64,000 bases of DNA, from positions 1 through 64,000 of the forward strand of contig JAUSCY010000142.1 in the NCBI GenBank assembly GCA_030650995.1, written 5' to 3'. Positions 47,355-56,817 of this stretch are shown here, piece by piece (the stretch's first letter is position 1; each line of letters begins with the position of its first letter). This DNA is from Sheuella sp. GTDB lineage: Bacteria > Pseudomonadota > Gammaproteobacteria > Burkholderiales > Burkholderiaceae_B. Made by a program: the position numbers and the translations under genes. A model generated the notes under the pieces. That model was not told where the DNA came from, ran no database searches, and saw only the letters and a list, made by a program, of their open reading frames with translations.

Positions 47355-48100
47355 GTCTGCTCACCAAGATAGGCTTCACGCACAGCTGGGTCCATACGAA
47401 TTTCCTCAGGTGTGCCGGTGGCAATGATGCGACCATACACAAGTACAGAAATACGATCCGCGAGACGAAAAACCGCCTCCATATCGTGCTCCACCAGCAG
47501 CATGCTCATACGACCGCGCAGTGACTCAATCAATGCCGTCAGACGCAAGGTTTCGTCCGGCCCCATCCCCGCCATGGGCTCATCAAGTAACAACACCGAA
47601 GGCTTGGCGGCCAGAGCCAGTGCAAATTCAATTTTGCGCTGCTCACCGTGCGGCAACGTTCCAGCGGGACGATTCCATAAGGCTTGCTCAATCGCACATT
47701 GTTCTGCAAGTGCCTGCGCTTTTTGTAACAGCGCGCTGTCCTCGCTGCGAGGTGCCCAAAACCGAAAGCTACTCCCTGCGTGCGCTTGCACCGCGAGTAA
47801 CAGATTTTCCAGCACACTCATGTTTTTGAAAATATTCGTAATCTGATAAGAGCGCGATAAGCCTGCAGCTACGCGCTGGTGCGCCGACATTGCAGAAATA
47901 TCGCGACCATTGAGCTGGATCGAGCCACCATCACTTTGCATGGTCCCGGACAACAAATGGATCAAGGTCGATTTGCCTGCGCCATTCGGACCAATTAACG
48001 CGTGTATTTCTCCTGACCGGAGCTCCAGACAAACATGGTCTGAAGCGACCAGTGCACCAAAACGCTTAAACAGCTGATTCACGACAAGGACAGATTTCAT
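47351..48100 (-). CDS. livG: Branched-chain amino acid-type ABC transporter ATPase LivG
   Basis: Second ATPase. Walker A GPNGAGKSTLIHLL, a signature reduced to LPHGEQRKIEFALAL (PHGEQ in place of SGGQQ, usual in LivG), Walker B VLLLDEPMAGMGPDE and the switch His in LLVEHDMEAVF. ATG at 48100 overlaps the livM stop as ATGA; the frame extends to 48136 but that would overlap livM further. 249 residues. Confidence 0.93.
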   Translation of the reverse strand: MKSVLVVNQLFKRFGALVASDHVCLELRSGEIHALIGPNGAGKSTLIHLLSGTMQSDGGSIQLNGRDISAMSAHQRVAAGLSRSYQITNIFKNMSVLENLLLAVQAHAGSSFRFWAPRSEDSALLQKAQALAEQCAIEQALWNRPAGTLPHGEQRKIEFALALAAKPSVLLLDEPMAGMGPDETLRLTALIESLRGRMSMLLVEHDMEAVFRLADRISVLVYGRIIATGTPEEIRMDPAVREAYLGEQT

Positions 48101-49047
48101 TTGATCGTCCCGCTTTTGGCTGTGACTGAATTCCAAAATCCTGACACGCCGCGTGGAGCAAGCAGCACAATGACAAGCAGAAGCACGCCAAGCGGCATAT
48201 GCCAGTAATCGGTATAGAGACGCAAAAATTCTTCCAGCGTCAGCATGACTGCAGCCCCCACCAGCCCGCCATATCTCAAGCCCATACCACCTACGATCAC
48301 CATGATGATCAGATTGGCTGACTCGGTCCAGTGCATCAGACTGGGAGAAACAAACAGATTGTGATTAGCGAGCAATACCCCGGCCAGTGCAGCAAACGCC
48401 GCAGCGATGACAAAAGCCAGCAACTTGATCCGCAAAACAGGGTAGCCCAAAGCCTCCATACGCGATTCATTTTCACGTATTCCTTGCAGTGCCTGACCAA
48501 ATTTCGACTGAACCAGACGATTGATCAACCAGATCGACAGCAGCACCACGATCAGCACAAAATAATAAAAAACACTGTCTTGGGCCAGATCGATCCAGGG
48601 CAGTTTTGAATGGGCAGAAAGATTGACGCCATCCTCACCGCCATATTTGCGTAAGGAGATAAAGATGTAATAGACCATTTGCGCAAAGGCGAGTGTGATC
48701 ATGATGAAATACACACCGCGTGTGCGTAACGATACGATTCCGACCAGCAGTGCGAGCAGTGCCGTCACACCGATCGCCGCAGGCCATGCGATCAGCGCGT
48801 TCGATACCCCTTCGACAGAAAGCATGGCGACAACGTAGGCACCTGCACCGAAGAATGCCGCGTGCCCGAGGGCGACCATGCCGCCATAACCCAGGATCAG
48901 ATTCAGACTGCTTGCTGCCAGCGCAAAAATCAACACGCGCCTGACAAAAGATACGTAGAACGTCAGATCAAGTGCTGGCGCGATCAAGGGGAAAGCGACT
49001 AACCCCACCACGCACGCAGCAGTCAATATGGGTGTGATCCGCATCAT
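48097..49047 (-). CDS. livM: Branched-chain amino acid-type ABC transporter permease LivM
   Basis: Polytopic inner membrane permease with about nine to ten helices and the LivM-typical LGYGGMVALGHAAFFGAGAYVVAML and GIRENESRMEALGYPV segments, the latter forming the contact with the ATPases. ATG at 49047 shares its A with the livH stop; 316 residues. The open frame reaches 49278, but that part would overlap livH in another frame and has no permease character. Confidence 0.92.
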   Translation of the reverse strand: MMRITPILTAACVVGLVAFPLIAPALDLTFYVSFVRRVLIFALAASSLNLILGYGGMVALGHAAFFGAGAYVVAMLSVEGVSNALIAWPAAIGVTALLALLVGIVSLRTRGVYFIMITLAFAQMVYYIFISLRKYGGEDGVNLSAHSKLPWIDLAQDSVFYYFVLIVVLLSIWLINRLVQSKFGQALQGIRENESRMEALGYPVLRIKLLAFVIAAAFAALAGVLLANHNLFVSPSLMHWTESANLIIMVIVGGMGLRYGGLVGAAVMLTLEEFLRLYTDYWHMPLGVLLLVIVLLAPRGVSGFWNSVTAKSGTIK

Positions 49048-49967
49048 CAGCCGCGCGCCGGAAAAAGTCCGGCAGGCCTGAACACCAGTACCACAGCCAT
49101 CAGAATGTAGATGGAGATGGCCGCGAGCGTGGGGCCCACACTTGAAGCAACCGCTGGCGATAAGAAAGTTTTGAGCAGGGTCGGTAAAAACGCACGCCCC
49201 GCCGTGTCGACAAAACCAACCAGTAAGGCCCCGACAAAAGCACCCCGCATCGAACCAATGCCGCCAATCACGATACACACCAGCACAAGGATAAGGATTT
49301 GTTCGCCCATGCCTGCCTGAACGGCAGTGACGGGTCCGAGCAACGCTCCGGCAAGTGCCGCGAGCATTGCACCGAGCACAAACACACCGAGAAACAGCAA
49401 GGGTACCCGCACGCCCATCAGCGTTGCCATCTGACGATTCGAAGCACCTGCACGTACCAGAACACCCGCACGCGTGCGGGTCACAAAAAGGTAAAGACCC
49501 AGCGCAGTCGCCAGACCCACGGCAATGATCAGCAAACGATATGCCGGATAGAGCAGATCCGGCAGGAGACGAACAGGACCGGACAGACTTGCTGGCATAT
49601 TCATCATCATCGGGGCAGGTCCCCAGATCATTTTGACCAGATCATTGGCAATCAGAATCACCGCAAAGGTACCCAGCACCTGAGCCAAATGATCGCGCAA
49701 GACAAGTCTGCGAATCAGAACAAGTTCAATCACGAACCCGACAACACCCGTCACAAGAGCAGCCACAACAACCGAGGCGAGTAGTGAGCCCGTTAACTGC
49801 ATGGTCTGGGCTGCTACGTAAGCACCCGCCATGTAGAGCGAGCCATGGGCGACGTTCAGGATGTCCAGAATACCGAACACCAGCGTCAGCCCGGCTGCGA
49901 TCAAAAAAAGCATTAGGCCGAACTGCAGCCCGTTGAGGAGCTGCTCGGCGATCAGCGTGCTACTCAT
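49047..49967 (-). CDS. livH: Branched-chain amino acid-type ABC transporter permease LivH
   Basis: Inner membrane permease with GLTLVFGILDILNVAHGSLYMAGAY, the LivH signature, and the cytoplasmic coupling loop with RAGASNRQMATLMGVRV. 306 residues, eight or so helices. Six bases after the receptor gene. Confidence 0.93.
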   Translation of the reverse strand: MSSTLIAEQLLNGLQFGLMLFLIAAGLTLVFGILDILNVAHGSLYMAGAYVAAQTMQLTGSLLASVVVAALVTGVVGFVIELVLIRRLVLRDHLAQVLGTFAVILIANDLVKMIWGPAPMMMNMPASLSGPVRLLPDLLYPAYRLLIIAVGLATALGLYLFVTRTRAGVLVRAGASNRQMATLMGVRVPLLFLGVFVLGAMLAALAGALLGPVTAVQAGMGEQILILVLVCIVIGGIGSMRGAFVGALLVGFVDTAGRAFLPTLLKTFLSPAVASSVGPTLAAISIYILMAVVLVFRPAGLFPARG

Positions 49968-49973
49968 GCTGAC

Positions 49974-51140
49974 TTATTTTTTACACTCACCGACATAGAC
50001 ATCCTGATAGGCATCGAATACTTTACCGACCAGTTTGTTGGTGATGCGACCATCGGGAGATTTTTCAATCACGCGGGCGTAGTAAGCCTGGATTGGAAAG
50101 TTATTCACGCCATATTTGAATTCACCACGCACGGAAGAAAAGTCAGCTTTCTTAAGTGCTGCCAGAACGGCCGCACGATCACTGACCTTGCCTCCAGTCG
50201 CTTTTGCAGCGGCATCAATCGCCATCACGACGTCGTAGGCTTGCGCTGCGTAGACTGAGGGATTGCGATTGTTGTATTCCTTGCGGAAGGCTTCGACAAA
50301 TTTTTTGTTCTGGGCGTTATCAAGATCGAACGCCCACTGAGCGGTATTGAACATCCCGATCATTGGCTCGCCAACGGCCTGAATCACATCCTCGTCCGCA
50401 GAGAAGCCAGGGCCCACAAGCTTGATGCTTTGATTCAGACCAGCCGACACGAACTGTTTAATAAAGTTAATCCCCATGCCACCTGGCAAAAAGATGTAGA
50501 CCGCATCAGGCTTCGCTTCGCGCAACTGTGCGAGTTCGGCCGCGTAATCAATTTGGCCAAGCTTGGTGTAGAGCTCCTGATTCACGCTGGTTTTATAGCC
50601 GCGTTTAAAGCCATTCAGAGCGTCCTTTCCTGCCGGGTAATCTGGCGCCATGATGACCATTTTCTTGAATCCTCGGTCGGCCGCAACCTTTCCAGCCGCT
50701 TCATGGAACGCATCATTCTGATAGGAAACACCAAACCAGTAATCGTTACATTGCGCGCCGGCAAACTGGCTGGGCCCCGGATTATTCGAGAGGTAAGGAA
50801 TCTTGGCGGCAAATAAAGCAGGGCCGACCGCCAGCGCTACGTTTGAGCCGATCGGTCCGGTAAAGAAATCAATCTTGTCACGCTGGATATAACGCGTCAC
50901 CAGTTGCTTGGCCTGATCAGGATTACCGCCCATATCAGTCTGCAAAAACTCCGCAGGGTGACCACCCAGCTTATTACCAAGCTGTTTGATCGCGAGATTA
51001 AAGCCATCGCGCGCCTCGGCACCTAGGGCTGCGAAAGGACCTGACAAATCATTGGCGATACCCACTTTGATCGGGGTCTGCGCCAAGGCCAGGGCGGGCA
51101 ACATCAGTGCCGCAAGAAGCAAACGATGAAACACACGCAT
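49974..51140 (-). CDS. ABC transporter substrate-binding protein (LivJ/LivK type)
   Basis: Periplasmic receptor of the LivHMGF importer. Signal peptide 1-20 ending ALAQ; the mature protein starts PIKVGIANDLSGPFAALG, the type I periplasmic fold used for amino acids, amides and aromatic acids. FFTGPIGSNVALAVGPALF is the hinge strand. 388 residues. Family members with this sequence style often bind aromatic or dicarboxylic compounds, so leucine-type ligands should not be assumed. First gene of the operon and divergent from a Bug receptor gene. Confidence 0.9.
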   Translation of the reverse strand: MRVFHRLLLAALMLPALALAQTPIKVGIANDLSGPFAALGAEARDGFNLAIKQLGNKLGGHPAEFLQTDMGGNPDQAKQLVTRYIQRDKIDFFTGPIGSNVALAVGPALFAAKIPYLSNNPGPSQFAGAQCNDYWFGVSYQNDAFHEAAGKVAADRGFKKMVIMAPDYPAGKDALNGFKRGYKTSVNQELYTKLGQIDYAAELAQLREAKPDAVYIFLPGGMGINFIKQFVSAGLNQSIKLVGPGFSADEDVIQAVGEPMIGMFNTAQWAFDLDNAQNKKFVEAFRKEYNNRNPSVYAAQAYDVVMAIDAAAKATGGKVSDRAAVLAALKKADFSSVRGEFKYGVNNFPIQAYYARVIEKSPDGRITNKLVGKVFDAYQDVYVGECKK

Positions 51141-51251
51141 GAATACTCTCCAGAAAATTCAGTCATTGCAGACGATATCAGGCAAAATGCGCCTAATATT
51201 TGGTTTCAAATAGTAGCAGGTGGTTATAACTTTGTTGAAATGGAGTCACGC

Positions 51252-52223
51252 ATGAAAAGACGTCTCGTATTGGCCTGTGTCACGGGTTTAATGGCTTGTG
51301 CCGGCATGACTTGCGCGATGGCGCAGACTCAGTCCAAGACTATCCGCCTGGTGGTTCCCTTTCCTGCGGGCGGGTCTACTGACATTGCTGCGCGCGTGCT
51401 CGCCGAACCTCTGTCACGCATTCTGGGACAGACTGTCGTCGTTGAAAACCGTGGGGGTGCTGGTGGCTCTATCGGCATGATGGAAGTCGCTAAAGCCGCA
51501 CCGGATGGGACAACCTTTGGTGTGGCAACCGTTTCAACGCATGGGGTAAACCCTGCTGTTTATAAAAATCTGCCCTACGACCCGATCAAAAACTTTGCCC
51601 CAGTCACCGAGCTGGTTGAAGCTCCCGGCGTGTTATTGGTCAATGCGACGCTGCCGGTGCAAAACTTTGCCCAGTTCATGGATTACCTGAAAGCCAACCC
51701 CGACAAACTGAGCTACGCCTCGACGGGCAATGGTACGGTCAGCCATATGTGGGCCGAACTTTTCAAAACGACGACCAAAACATCCATGACGCATGTGCCC
51801 TACAAGGGCGCAGGCCCGGCACTCAATGACCTGGTAGGCGGGCAGGTGATGGTCTACTTTGATCAGGTCGCCTCCGCCATGCCGCACATCAAATCAGGCA
51901 AGCTGCGCCCGCTGGCCGTTTCCTGGCCCACGCGCCTTGAACCCTTACCAGACGTTCCGACCTACGCAGAACTGAATCTGGCCTCAAACAATGACCCCTC
52001 CTGGTTTGGACTGGTCGCGCCAATTGGCACACCTGAAAAAGATATCCAGCGTGTCCGGGATGCCGCAGCCAAAGCCTTGAGTGAGCCTGCAGTGCGTGAG
52101 CGCCTGGCAGGAATGGGGCTGTTTCCAACGGGATCGACGCCGGCTGAGTTTGGCGAAATCATCCGCAAAGAAATCCTGAAGATGCAAGGCCTCGCAAAAA
52201 CTACAGGTATCGCAATCGATTAG
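51252..52223 (+). CDS. Bug family (TctC) tripartite tricarboxylate solute-binding protein
   Basis: Second Bug-type receptor. Signal peptide about 1-25 ending AMAQ; then KTIRLVVPFPAGGSTDIAARVLAEPL, VVENRGGAGGSIG and VPYKGAGPALNDLVGGQV, all classical for the family. ATG at 51252 has GGAG six bases upstream and gives 323 residues; the open frame reaches back to 51126 across the divergent promoter region and is not used. No membrane partner genes nearby. Confidence 0.92.
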   Translation: MKRRLVLACVTGLMACAGMTCAMAQTQSKTIRLVVPFPAGGSTDIAARVLAEPLSRILGQTVVVENRGGAGGSIGMMEVAKAAPDGTTFGVATVSTHGVNPAVYKNLPYDPIKNFAPVTELVEAPGVLLVNATLPVQNFAQFMDYLKANPDKLSYASTGNGTVSHMWAELFKTTTKTSMTHVPYKGAGPALNDLVGGQVMVYFDQVASAMPHIKSGKLRPLAVSWPTRLEPLPDVPTYAELNLASNNDPSWFGLVAPIGTPEKDIQRVRDAAAKALSEPAVRERLAGMGLFPTGSTPAEFGEIIRKEILKMQGLAKTTGIAID

Positions 52224-52281
52224 GCTCATAAAAAAGCGATAATTGCGGATTCTTTCACCTCATTTACTTTTGTGACCAGCC

Positions 52282-53508
52282 ATGGCCGTTAATTTGTACA
52301 TCCCTCCTGATGATGCTGTTTTTCCAGTCCCAGGCGTTGAAATCGGTGTAACCGAAGCAGGTATCCGTAAAGCGGACCGTCGTGACCTCACGGTATTCCG
52401 TTTCAGCGCGGGTACAAATGTTGCGGGCGTATTTACGCGGAATCGTTTTTGTGCGGCGCCTGTGGTGGTGTGCCAGAAACATCTGGCAACAGGCAAAGCC
52501 ATCCGCGCGATGGTCATCAACACAGGCAATGCCAACGCCGGCACGGGCGAGCCCGGCATGCAGGCTGCAATACAGACCTGCGATGCACTCGCAGAACTGC
52601 TGGGTCTCGATGGCCAGCAAATTCTGCCTTTTTCAACAGGCGTGATTCTTGAGCCACTGCCTGTAGACCGGATCAAGGCCGGACTGCCTGCGGCAATTAA
52701 AAATCTCTCACCTGGTAACTGGGTCAGCGCTGCGCACGGCATTATGACCACCGATACCCTGCCAAAGATCCACTCCCAGCGCGTGACGGTTGGTGGCAAG
52801 TCCATCACCATTACGGGAATCAGTAAAGGTGCTGGCATGATCCGCCCCAACATGGCGACCATGCTGAGCTATCTGGCGACCGATGCGGGCATTGCACAAA
52901 CCCTGCTGACAGAACTGGCGCGTGAACTTGCGGACGTTTCTTTTAACCGCATCACGGTGGATGGCGACACCTCGACCAATGATTCCTTTATTGTGATCGC
53001 CACCGGTCAGAGCGACCTGACCATCGACAGTGCCTCACATCCGCACTATGCGCAGCTTAAAGCCGCGCTTGCTGCTGCGGCGACCGATCTCGCACAAAAA
53101 ATAGTGCGTGATGCAGAAGGTGCGACCAAGTTCATGACCATCCAAGTCGAGCAAGCTAAAACTTCTGAAGAAGCGCTTCTGGTTGCATACGCAGTCGCAC
53201 ACTCACCCCTGGTTAAAACAGCTTTTTTTGCCTCTGATCCAAACTTGGGACGTATTCTGGCAGCCATTGGCTACGCAGGCATCACCGACCTGGATGTTGC
53301 CGGCGTGAATCTATGGCTGGGTGATGTACTTGTTGCCAAAAATGGCGGGCGTAATCCTCAATACCAGGAGTCCGATGGACAGCGCGTCATGAAAGAGCCG
53401 GAAATTCTGGTGCGCATTGCGCTCGGTCGTGGCGATGTCACAGAAACCGTTTACACCTGCGACTTTTCGCATGAATATGTAAGTATCAACGCAGACTACA
53501 GATCCTGA
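52282..53508 (+). CDS. argJ: Bifunctional glutamate N-acetyltransferase / ornithine acetyltransferase
   Basis: Recycles the acetyl group between N-acetylornithine and glutamate in arginine synthesis. The precursor cuts itself before the Thr of [13 protein letters not shown] (about residues 180-192) to give alpha and beta chains; [10 protein letters not shown] and NTGNANAGTG are further family motifs. 408 residues. First gene of argJ-AAA-mutT/thiE, each overlapping the next. Pairs functionally with argC at 3.2 kb. Confidence 0.96.
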   Translation: MAVNLYIPPDDAVFPVPGVEIGVTEAGIRKADRRDLTVFRFSAGTNVAGVFTRNRFCAAPVVVCQKHLATGKAIRAMVINTGNANAGTGEPGMQAAIQTCDALAELLGLDGQQILPFSTGVILEPLPVDRIKAGLPAAIKNLSPGNWVSAAHGIMTTDTLPKIHSQRVTVGGKSITITGISKGAGMIRPNMATMLSYLATDAGIAQTLLTELARELADVSFNRITVDGDTSTNDSFIVIATGQSDLTIDSASHPHYAQLKAALAAAATDLAQKIVRDAEGATKFMTIQVEQAKTSEEALLVAYAVAHSPLVKTAFFASDPNLGRILAAIGYAGITDLDVAGVNLWLGDVLVAKNGGRNPQYQESDGQRVMKEPEILVRIALGRGDVTETVYTCDFSHEYVSINADYRS

Positions 53509-54395
53509 TGAATTCTACTGATAAAACTACAGCCCCCGAGATGGCTGAATTACTCGCGCGCGCAGTGCGCGTGCTGACTCAGCTTGAGGCCTGGCTCCCA
53601 CCAACTCCGCCAGCAGTGAACTGGAACGCGCACGCCTTTCGCTGGCGCAAACGCGGTGCCTCGCACGGATGGCTCGAAGCGATCGCCAACGTATCGCTGA
53701 TTAATACCGACGATCTTCAGCATATCGAGCGACAGAAAGAGATCATCAATCGCAACACCCTGCATTTTGTTGAGGGCAAGCCATCGAACAATGTGCTGAT
53801 GACCGGAGCACGCGGCACCGGCAAAAGCTCACTGGTCAAAGCAATGCTCGCAGCGTATGGGGATCGCGGTTTGCGACTAATTGAGGTTGATAAAGCCGAC
53901 ATGGCAGACCTGGCTGATATTGTTGACATGGTCGCAGCGCGTCCTGAAAAATTTATCGTGTTTTGTGACGACTTATCCTTCGAAGAAGGTGAAGCTGGCT
54001 ACAAAGCACTTAAATCAGTACTGGATGGCTCCGCTGCTTCGACTGGTAACAACGTACTGATTTACGCAACCTCGAATCGACGTCATCTGATGCCTGAGTA
54101 CATGAGCGAAAACCTCAGTTACAAGCATCAGTCCGATGGCGAGATTCACCCAGGTGAAACGGTCGAAGAAAAAATCTCTCTTTCCGAACGCTTTGGTCTG
54201 TGGATGTCTTTCTATCCTTTCCGTCAGGACGACTACCTGGATATCGTGGCGCACTGGCTGCGGACCCTGGGCTGCTCAGAGGCGGTGATCGCTGAATCCC
54301 GCACCGAGGCCCTGCAGTGGACACTTGAGCGCGGCTCACGCTCGGGACGTGTCGCCTTGCAATTCGCCCGTGACTGGGCGGCAAGGCATGCCTGA
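53508..54395 (+). CDS. AAA-type ATP-binding protein (DUF815)
   Basis: P-loop ATPase of unknown role. Walker A GARGTGKSSLVKAML (about residues 98-112), Walker B FIVFCDDLSFE, and a sensor-1-like ATSNRRHL. An N-terminal Trp-rich helical part of about 60 residues precedes. 295 residues, ending in a short helical lid. The start shares a base with the argJ stop, and this gene order is common in betaproteobacteria, but what connects it with arginine synthesis or nucleotide cleaning is not known. Confidence 0.85.
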   Translation: MNSTDKTTAPEMAELLARAVRVLTQLEAWLPPTPPAVNWNAHAFRWRKRGASHGWLEAIANVSLINTDDLQHIERQKEIINRNTLHFVEGKPSNNVLMTGARGTGKSSLVKAMLAAYGDRGLRLIEVDKADMADLADIVDMVAARPEKFIVFCDDLSFEEGEAGYKALKSVLDGSAASTGNNVLIYATSNRRHLMPEYMSENLSYKHQSDGEIHPGETVEEKISLSERFGLWMSFYPFRQDDYLDIVAHWLRTLGCSEAVIAESRTEALQWTLERGSRSGRVALQFARDWAARHA

Positions 54396-55353
54396 CAAAA
54401 TCATCGATGTCGCTGTCGGTGTCTTGCTGCGTGACGATGGCACCGTGCTGCTAGGCAATCGCCCGGCAGACAAGCCCTGGCCTGGCTGGTGGGAACTCCC
54501 AGGCGGTAAGCTTGAGCCGGGAGAGTCGGTCATGCAGGCACTCAAGCGGGAATTAAAAGAAGAGATCGATATTGAGATGACCGAGGCGACTCCCTGGGTC
54601 ACCTATGTACACAACTATCCGACGACCACCGTCAGGCTGGCATTTTGTCGTGTGACCGGATGGACAGGTGAGCCACGGGGGCTTGAAAACCAGCAGCTCC
54701 AATGGGTCGATCTCAAACACGCACACGAGACCCCTCTGCTACTGCCAGCAACCTATCCGCCGCTGCGTTGGCTACAACTACCCGAGTTGTACGCAATTTC
54801 CTCAGCAGGTTCGCCAGAGGGATTACCAGCCTTCCTGGACCGTCTGGATAAAGCGCTCGAAAACGGTTTGCGTCTACTGCAGTGGCGCGAGCCAGGCTGG
54901 CCAGGCGGCACGGCTGCGCCGGACCTCAAAGTAGCGCTAGAGACAGTCCTCGCGCGCTGTCATGCCAGGGGTGCACGCGTGCTGATCAATAGCGTACATC
55001 CAGAGTCCTGGGTCAGCCTCGCAGACGGTCTGCATTTGCGTGCCAACGATGCACAAGCCTGCATCAAACGTCCGGCACTGGAGAAACATCAATTACTCGG
55101 CGTCTCCACGCACAATCTTTCAGACCTGAATCAGGCGAGGAAACTTGAAGCGGATTTCGCCGTACTCAGTCCGGTTCTAGCCACACCCTCTCATCCCGAC
55201 GCTATCGGCATGGGCTGGGAACATTTTGCTGAGCTCAATCAGCAAGCGGGACTTCCTGTCTATGCCTTAGGGGGACAGTCAGGCTCGACACTTGCCAAGG
55301 CAAAATCAGTTGGTGGGCACGGTATTGCTGGGATTCGTGGTTGGATTGCCTGA
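54388..55353 (+). CDS. MutT-type Nudix hydrolase fused to a ThiE-like domain
   Basis: N-terminal Nudix domain (about 1-130) with the complete box GGKLEPGESVMQALKRELKEE, expected to hydrolyse 8-oxo-dGTP or a similar oxidised nucleotide. The C-terminal half (about 155-315) is a thiamine-phosphate-synthase/TenI-like barrel (LLQWRE, VLINSVHPE, ADGLHL, LLGVSTH, VYALGG), but the substrate loop with TK reads ATPSHPDA and the Asp/Asn after LIN is changed, so it probably does not make thiamine phosphate. ATG at 54388 overlaps the AAA stop by eight bases; 321 residues. The 3' end overlaps the convergent efflux gene by 48 bases. Confidence 0.88.
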   Translation: MPDKIIDVAVGVLLRDDGTVLLGNRPADKPWPGWWELPGGKLEPGESVMQALKRELKEEIDIEMTEATPWVTYVHNYPTTTVRLAFCRVTGWTGEPRGLENQQLQWVDLKHAHETPLLLPATYPPLRWLQLPELYAISSAGSPEGLPAFLDRLDKALENGLRLLQWREPGWPGGTAAPDLKVALETVLARCHARGARVLINSVHPESWVSLADGLHLRANDAQACIKRPALEKHQLLGVSTHNLSDLNQARKLEADFAVLSPVLATPSHPDAIGMGWEHFAELNQQAGLPVYALGGQSGSTLAKAKSVGGHGIAGIRGWIA

Positions 55354-56817
55354 GGCGTCGAGCTTTTTCAGATCTTCGGCTGACCAGCCTCCGCCCAGCG
55401 CAGTGATCAAACGTACACTCGCGCTAAGCCTATTACCCATGAGCGTGATGTAGGTACGTTCATTGTTCAGTGCTGCCGTCTCAAGCACCGCCACACTCAG
55501 ATAGTCAATTAACCCCTGGTCGTATTGATTACGCGCCAGTCTCAGTGCTTGCTGCGCGGCTTCGACCGCCAGGCGCTGAGCGACCTCCTCCTGTTCGAAC
55601 ACGCGCATCTGCACCATCGCATTTTCAACTTCCTGCAATGCAGTTAAAACAGTCTGGCGATAAAGAGCGACCTGGAGATCAAAACCTGCCCGGGCCTGAT
55701 CAATGGAAGCCTGTCTCGCGCCACCATCAAAAATCAGCATGGCGAGCTGCGGACCTAGCGCCCAGAACTGTGCCGGCGCAGAAAACCACTGCGTAAAGTC
55801 ATTACTGCGATAACCCGTGTTGGCATTCAACGTCAGACTCGGAAACCAAGCTGCGACCGCCACACCGATCAGGGCATTGGCCGATGCAGTACGGCGCTCT
55901 GCCGCAGACACATCTGGCCGGCGTTCAAGCAAAGCAGATGGCAAGCCAACTGGTGCGACAGGCGGCACGAGTACATTCGTTATGGGTTTGATAGAAAACG
56001 TCGAGGGTGGCTGCCCTAACAATACCGCCACCGCATTTTCAAAAATCGCGCGCTGTTGCTCCAGATCGATCATTTGCGCCCGTGCACTTTCGAGCTGCGT
56101 GCGGGCCACTGCAACATCGGCAAGACCCGACACCCCTGCTTCATAGCGGTTGGTCGTCAGGGTCAGCGAACGCTCGTACGCGACAACGGTCGCGACCAGC
56201 AGACGCTTTTGCTCATCGAGCATACGGACCTGTAAATAACTCAGCGTCATCGCGGATTGTGCGGTCAGTCTTGCACCTGCGACATCTGCCGCGAGCGCAA
56301 GTTCGCTGGCATCGGTAGACTCAATATTGCGGCGGATACTGCCCCAGATATCGAGTTGCCAGGCAGCTACTGCATTCGCACCATACGTTGTGATCGAATT
56401 GCTCGAGACTACACCGGCCGCGCTAGTGGCCGAACCACCCGCACGGTTCATATTACCCGTCGCATTCAAAGTGGGATAGAGCGGTGAACGTGAGCCCTGA
56501 GTCACTGCGACTGCCTGACGGAATCGCGCCTCAGCGGCAGCAATATTCTGGTTGGCGAGATTAAGCGACTGCATCAACTCGGAGAGCGTTTCATCCTGAT
56601 ACATTTCCCACCAGGGACCACGCGGCGCATCGGCAGCCGGCCGTGCAGGCTGCCAGCCCGCAGACTCCTTAAACGTGACACCGACCTCGGCGATTGGACG
56701 CACGTAGTCGGGACCCACCTTACAGGCGGACAGCACACTTATCAGACACAGACTAAGCACCCAACCTGTGGGGCGCACAATCCTGCGCGCAAATCGATTA
56801 CGCATTAAACCCATCAT
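55306..56817 (-). CDS. NodT-family outer membrane factor (RND efflux lipoprotein)
   Basis: TolC-like channel that lets the MdtABC-type pump export across the outer membrane. Lipobox LSAC (residues about 30-33) then KVGPDYVRP, the NodT start; long helical repeats follow (SLNLANQNIAAAEARFRQA; LARNQYDQGLIDYLSV). ATG at 56817 overlaps the permease stop as ATGA; 503 residues. Last gene of the efflux operon and 48-base overlap at its 3' end with the Nudix fusion gene. Confidence 0.93.
   Translation of the reverse strand: MMGLMRNRFARRIVRPTGWVLSLCLISVLSACKVGPDYVRPIAEVGVTFKESAGWQPARPAADAPRGPWWEMYQDETLSELMQSLNLANQNIAAAEARFRQAVAVTQGSRSPLYPTLNATGNMNRAGGSATSAAGVVSSNSITTYGANAVAAWQLDIWGSIRRNIESTDASELALAADVAGARLTAQSAMTLSYLQVRMLDEQKRLLVATVVAYERSLTLTTNRYEAGVSGLADVAVARTQLESARAQMIDLEQQRAIFENAVAVLLGQPPSTFSIKPITNVLVPPVAPVGLPSALLERRPDVSAAERRTASANALIGVAVAAWFPSLTLNANTGYRSNDFTQWFSAPAQFWALGPQLAMLIFDGGARQASIDQARAGFDLQVALYRQTVLTALQEVENAMVQMRVFEQEEVAQRLAVEAAQQALRLARNQYDQGLIDYLSVAVLETAALNNERTYITLMGNRLSASVRLITALGGGWSAEDLKKLDASGNPTTNPSNTVPTN

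Noticed and set aside
48097-49278. Longer LivM with about 77 additional N-terminal residues
   Set aside because: The extra part overlaps livH out of frame and is Cys/His/Gly rich; the one-base overlap start at 49047 fits operon style.
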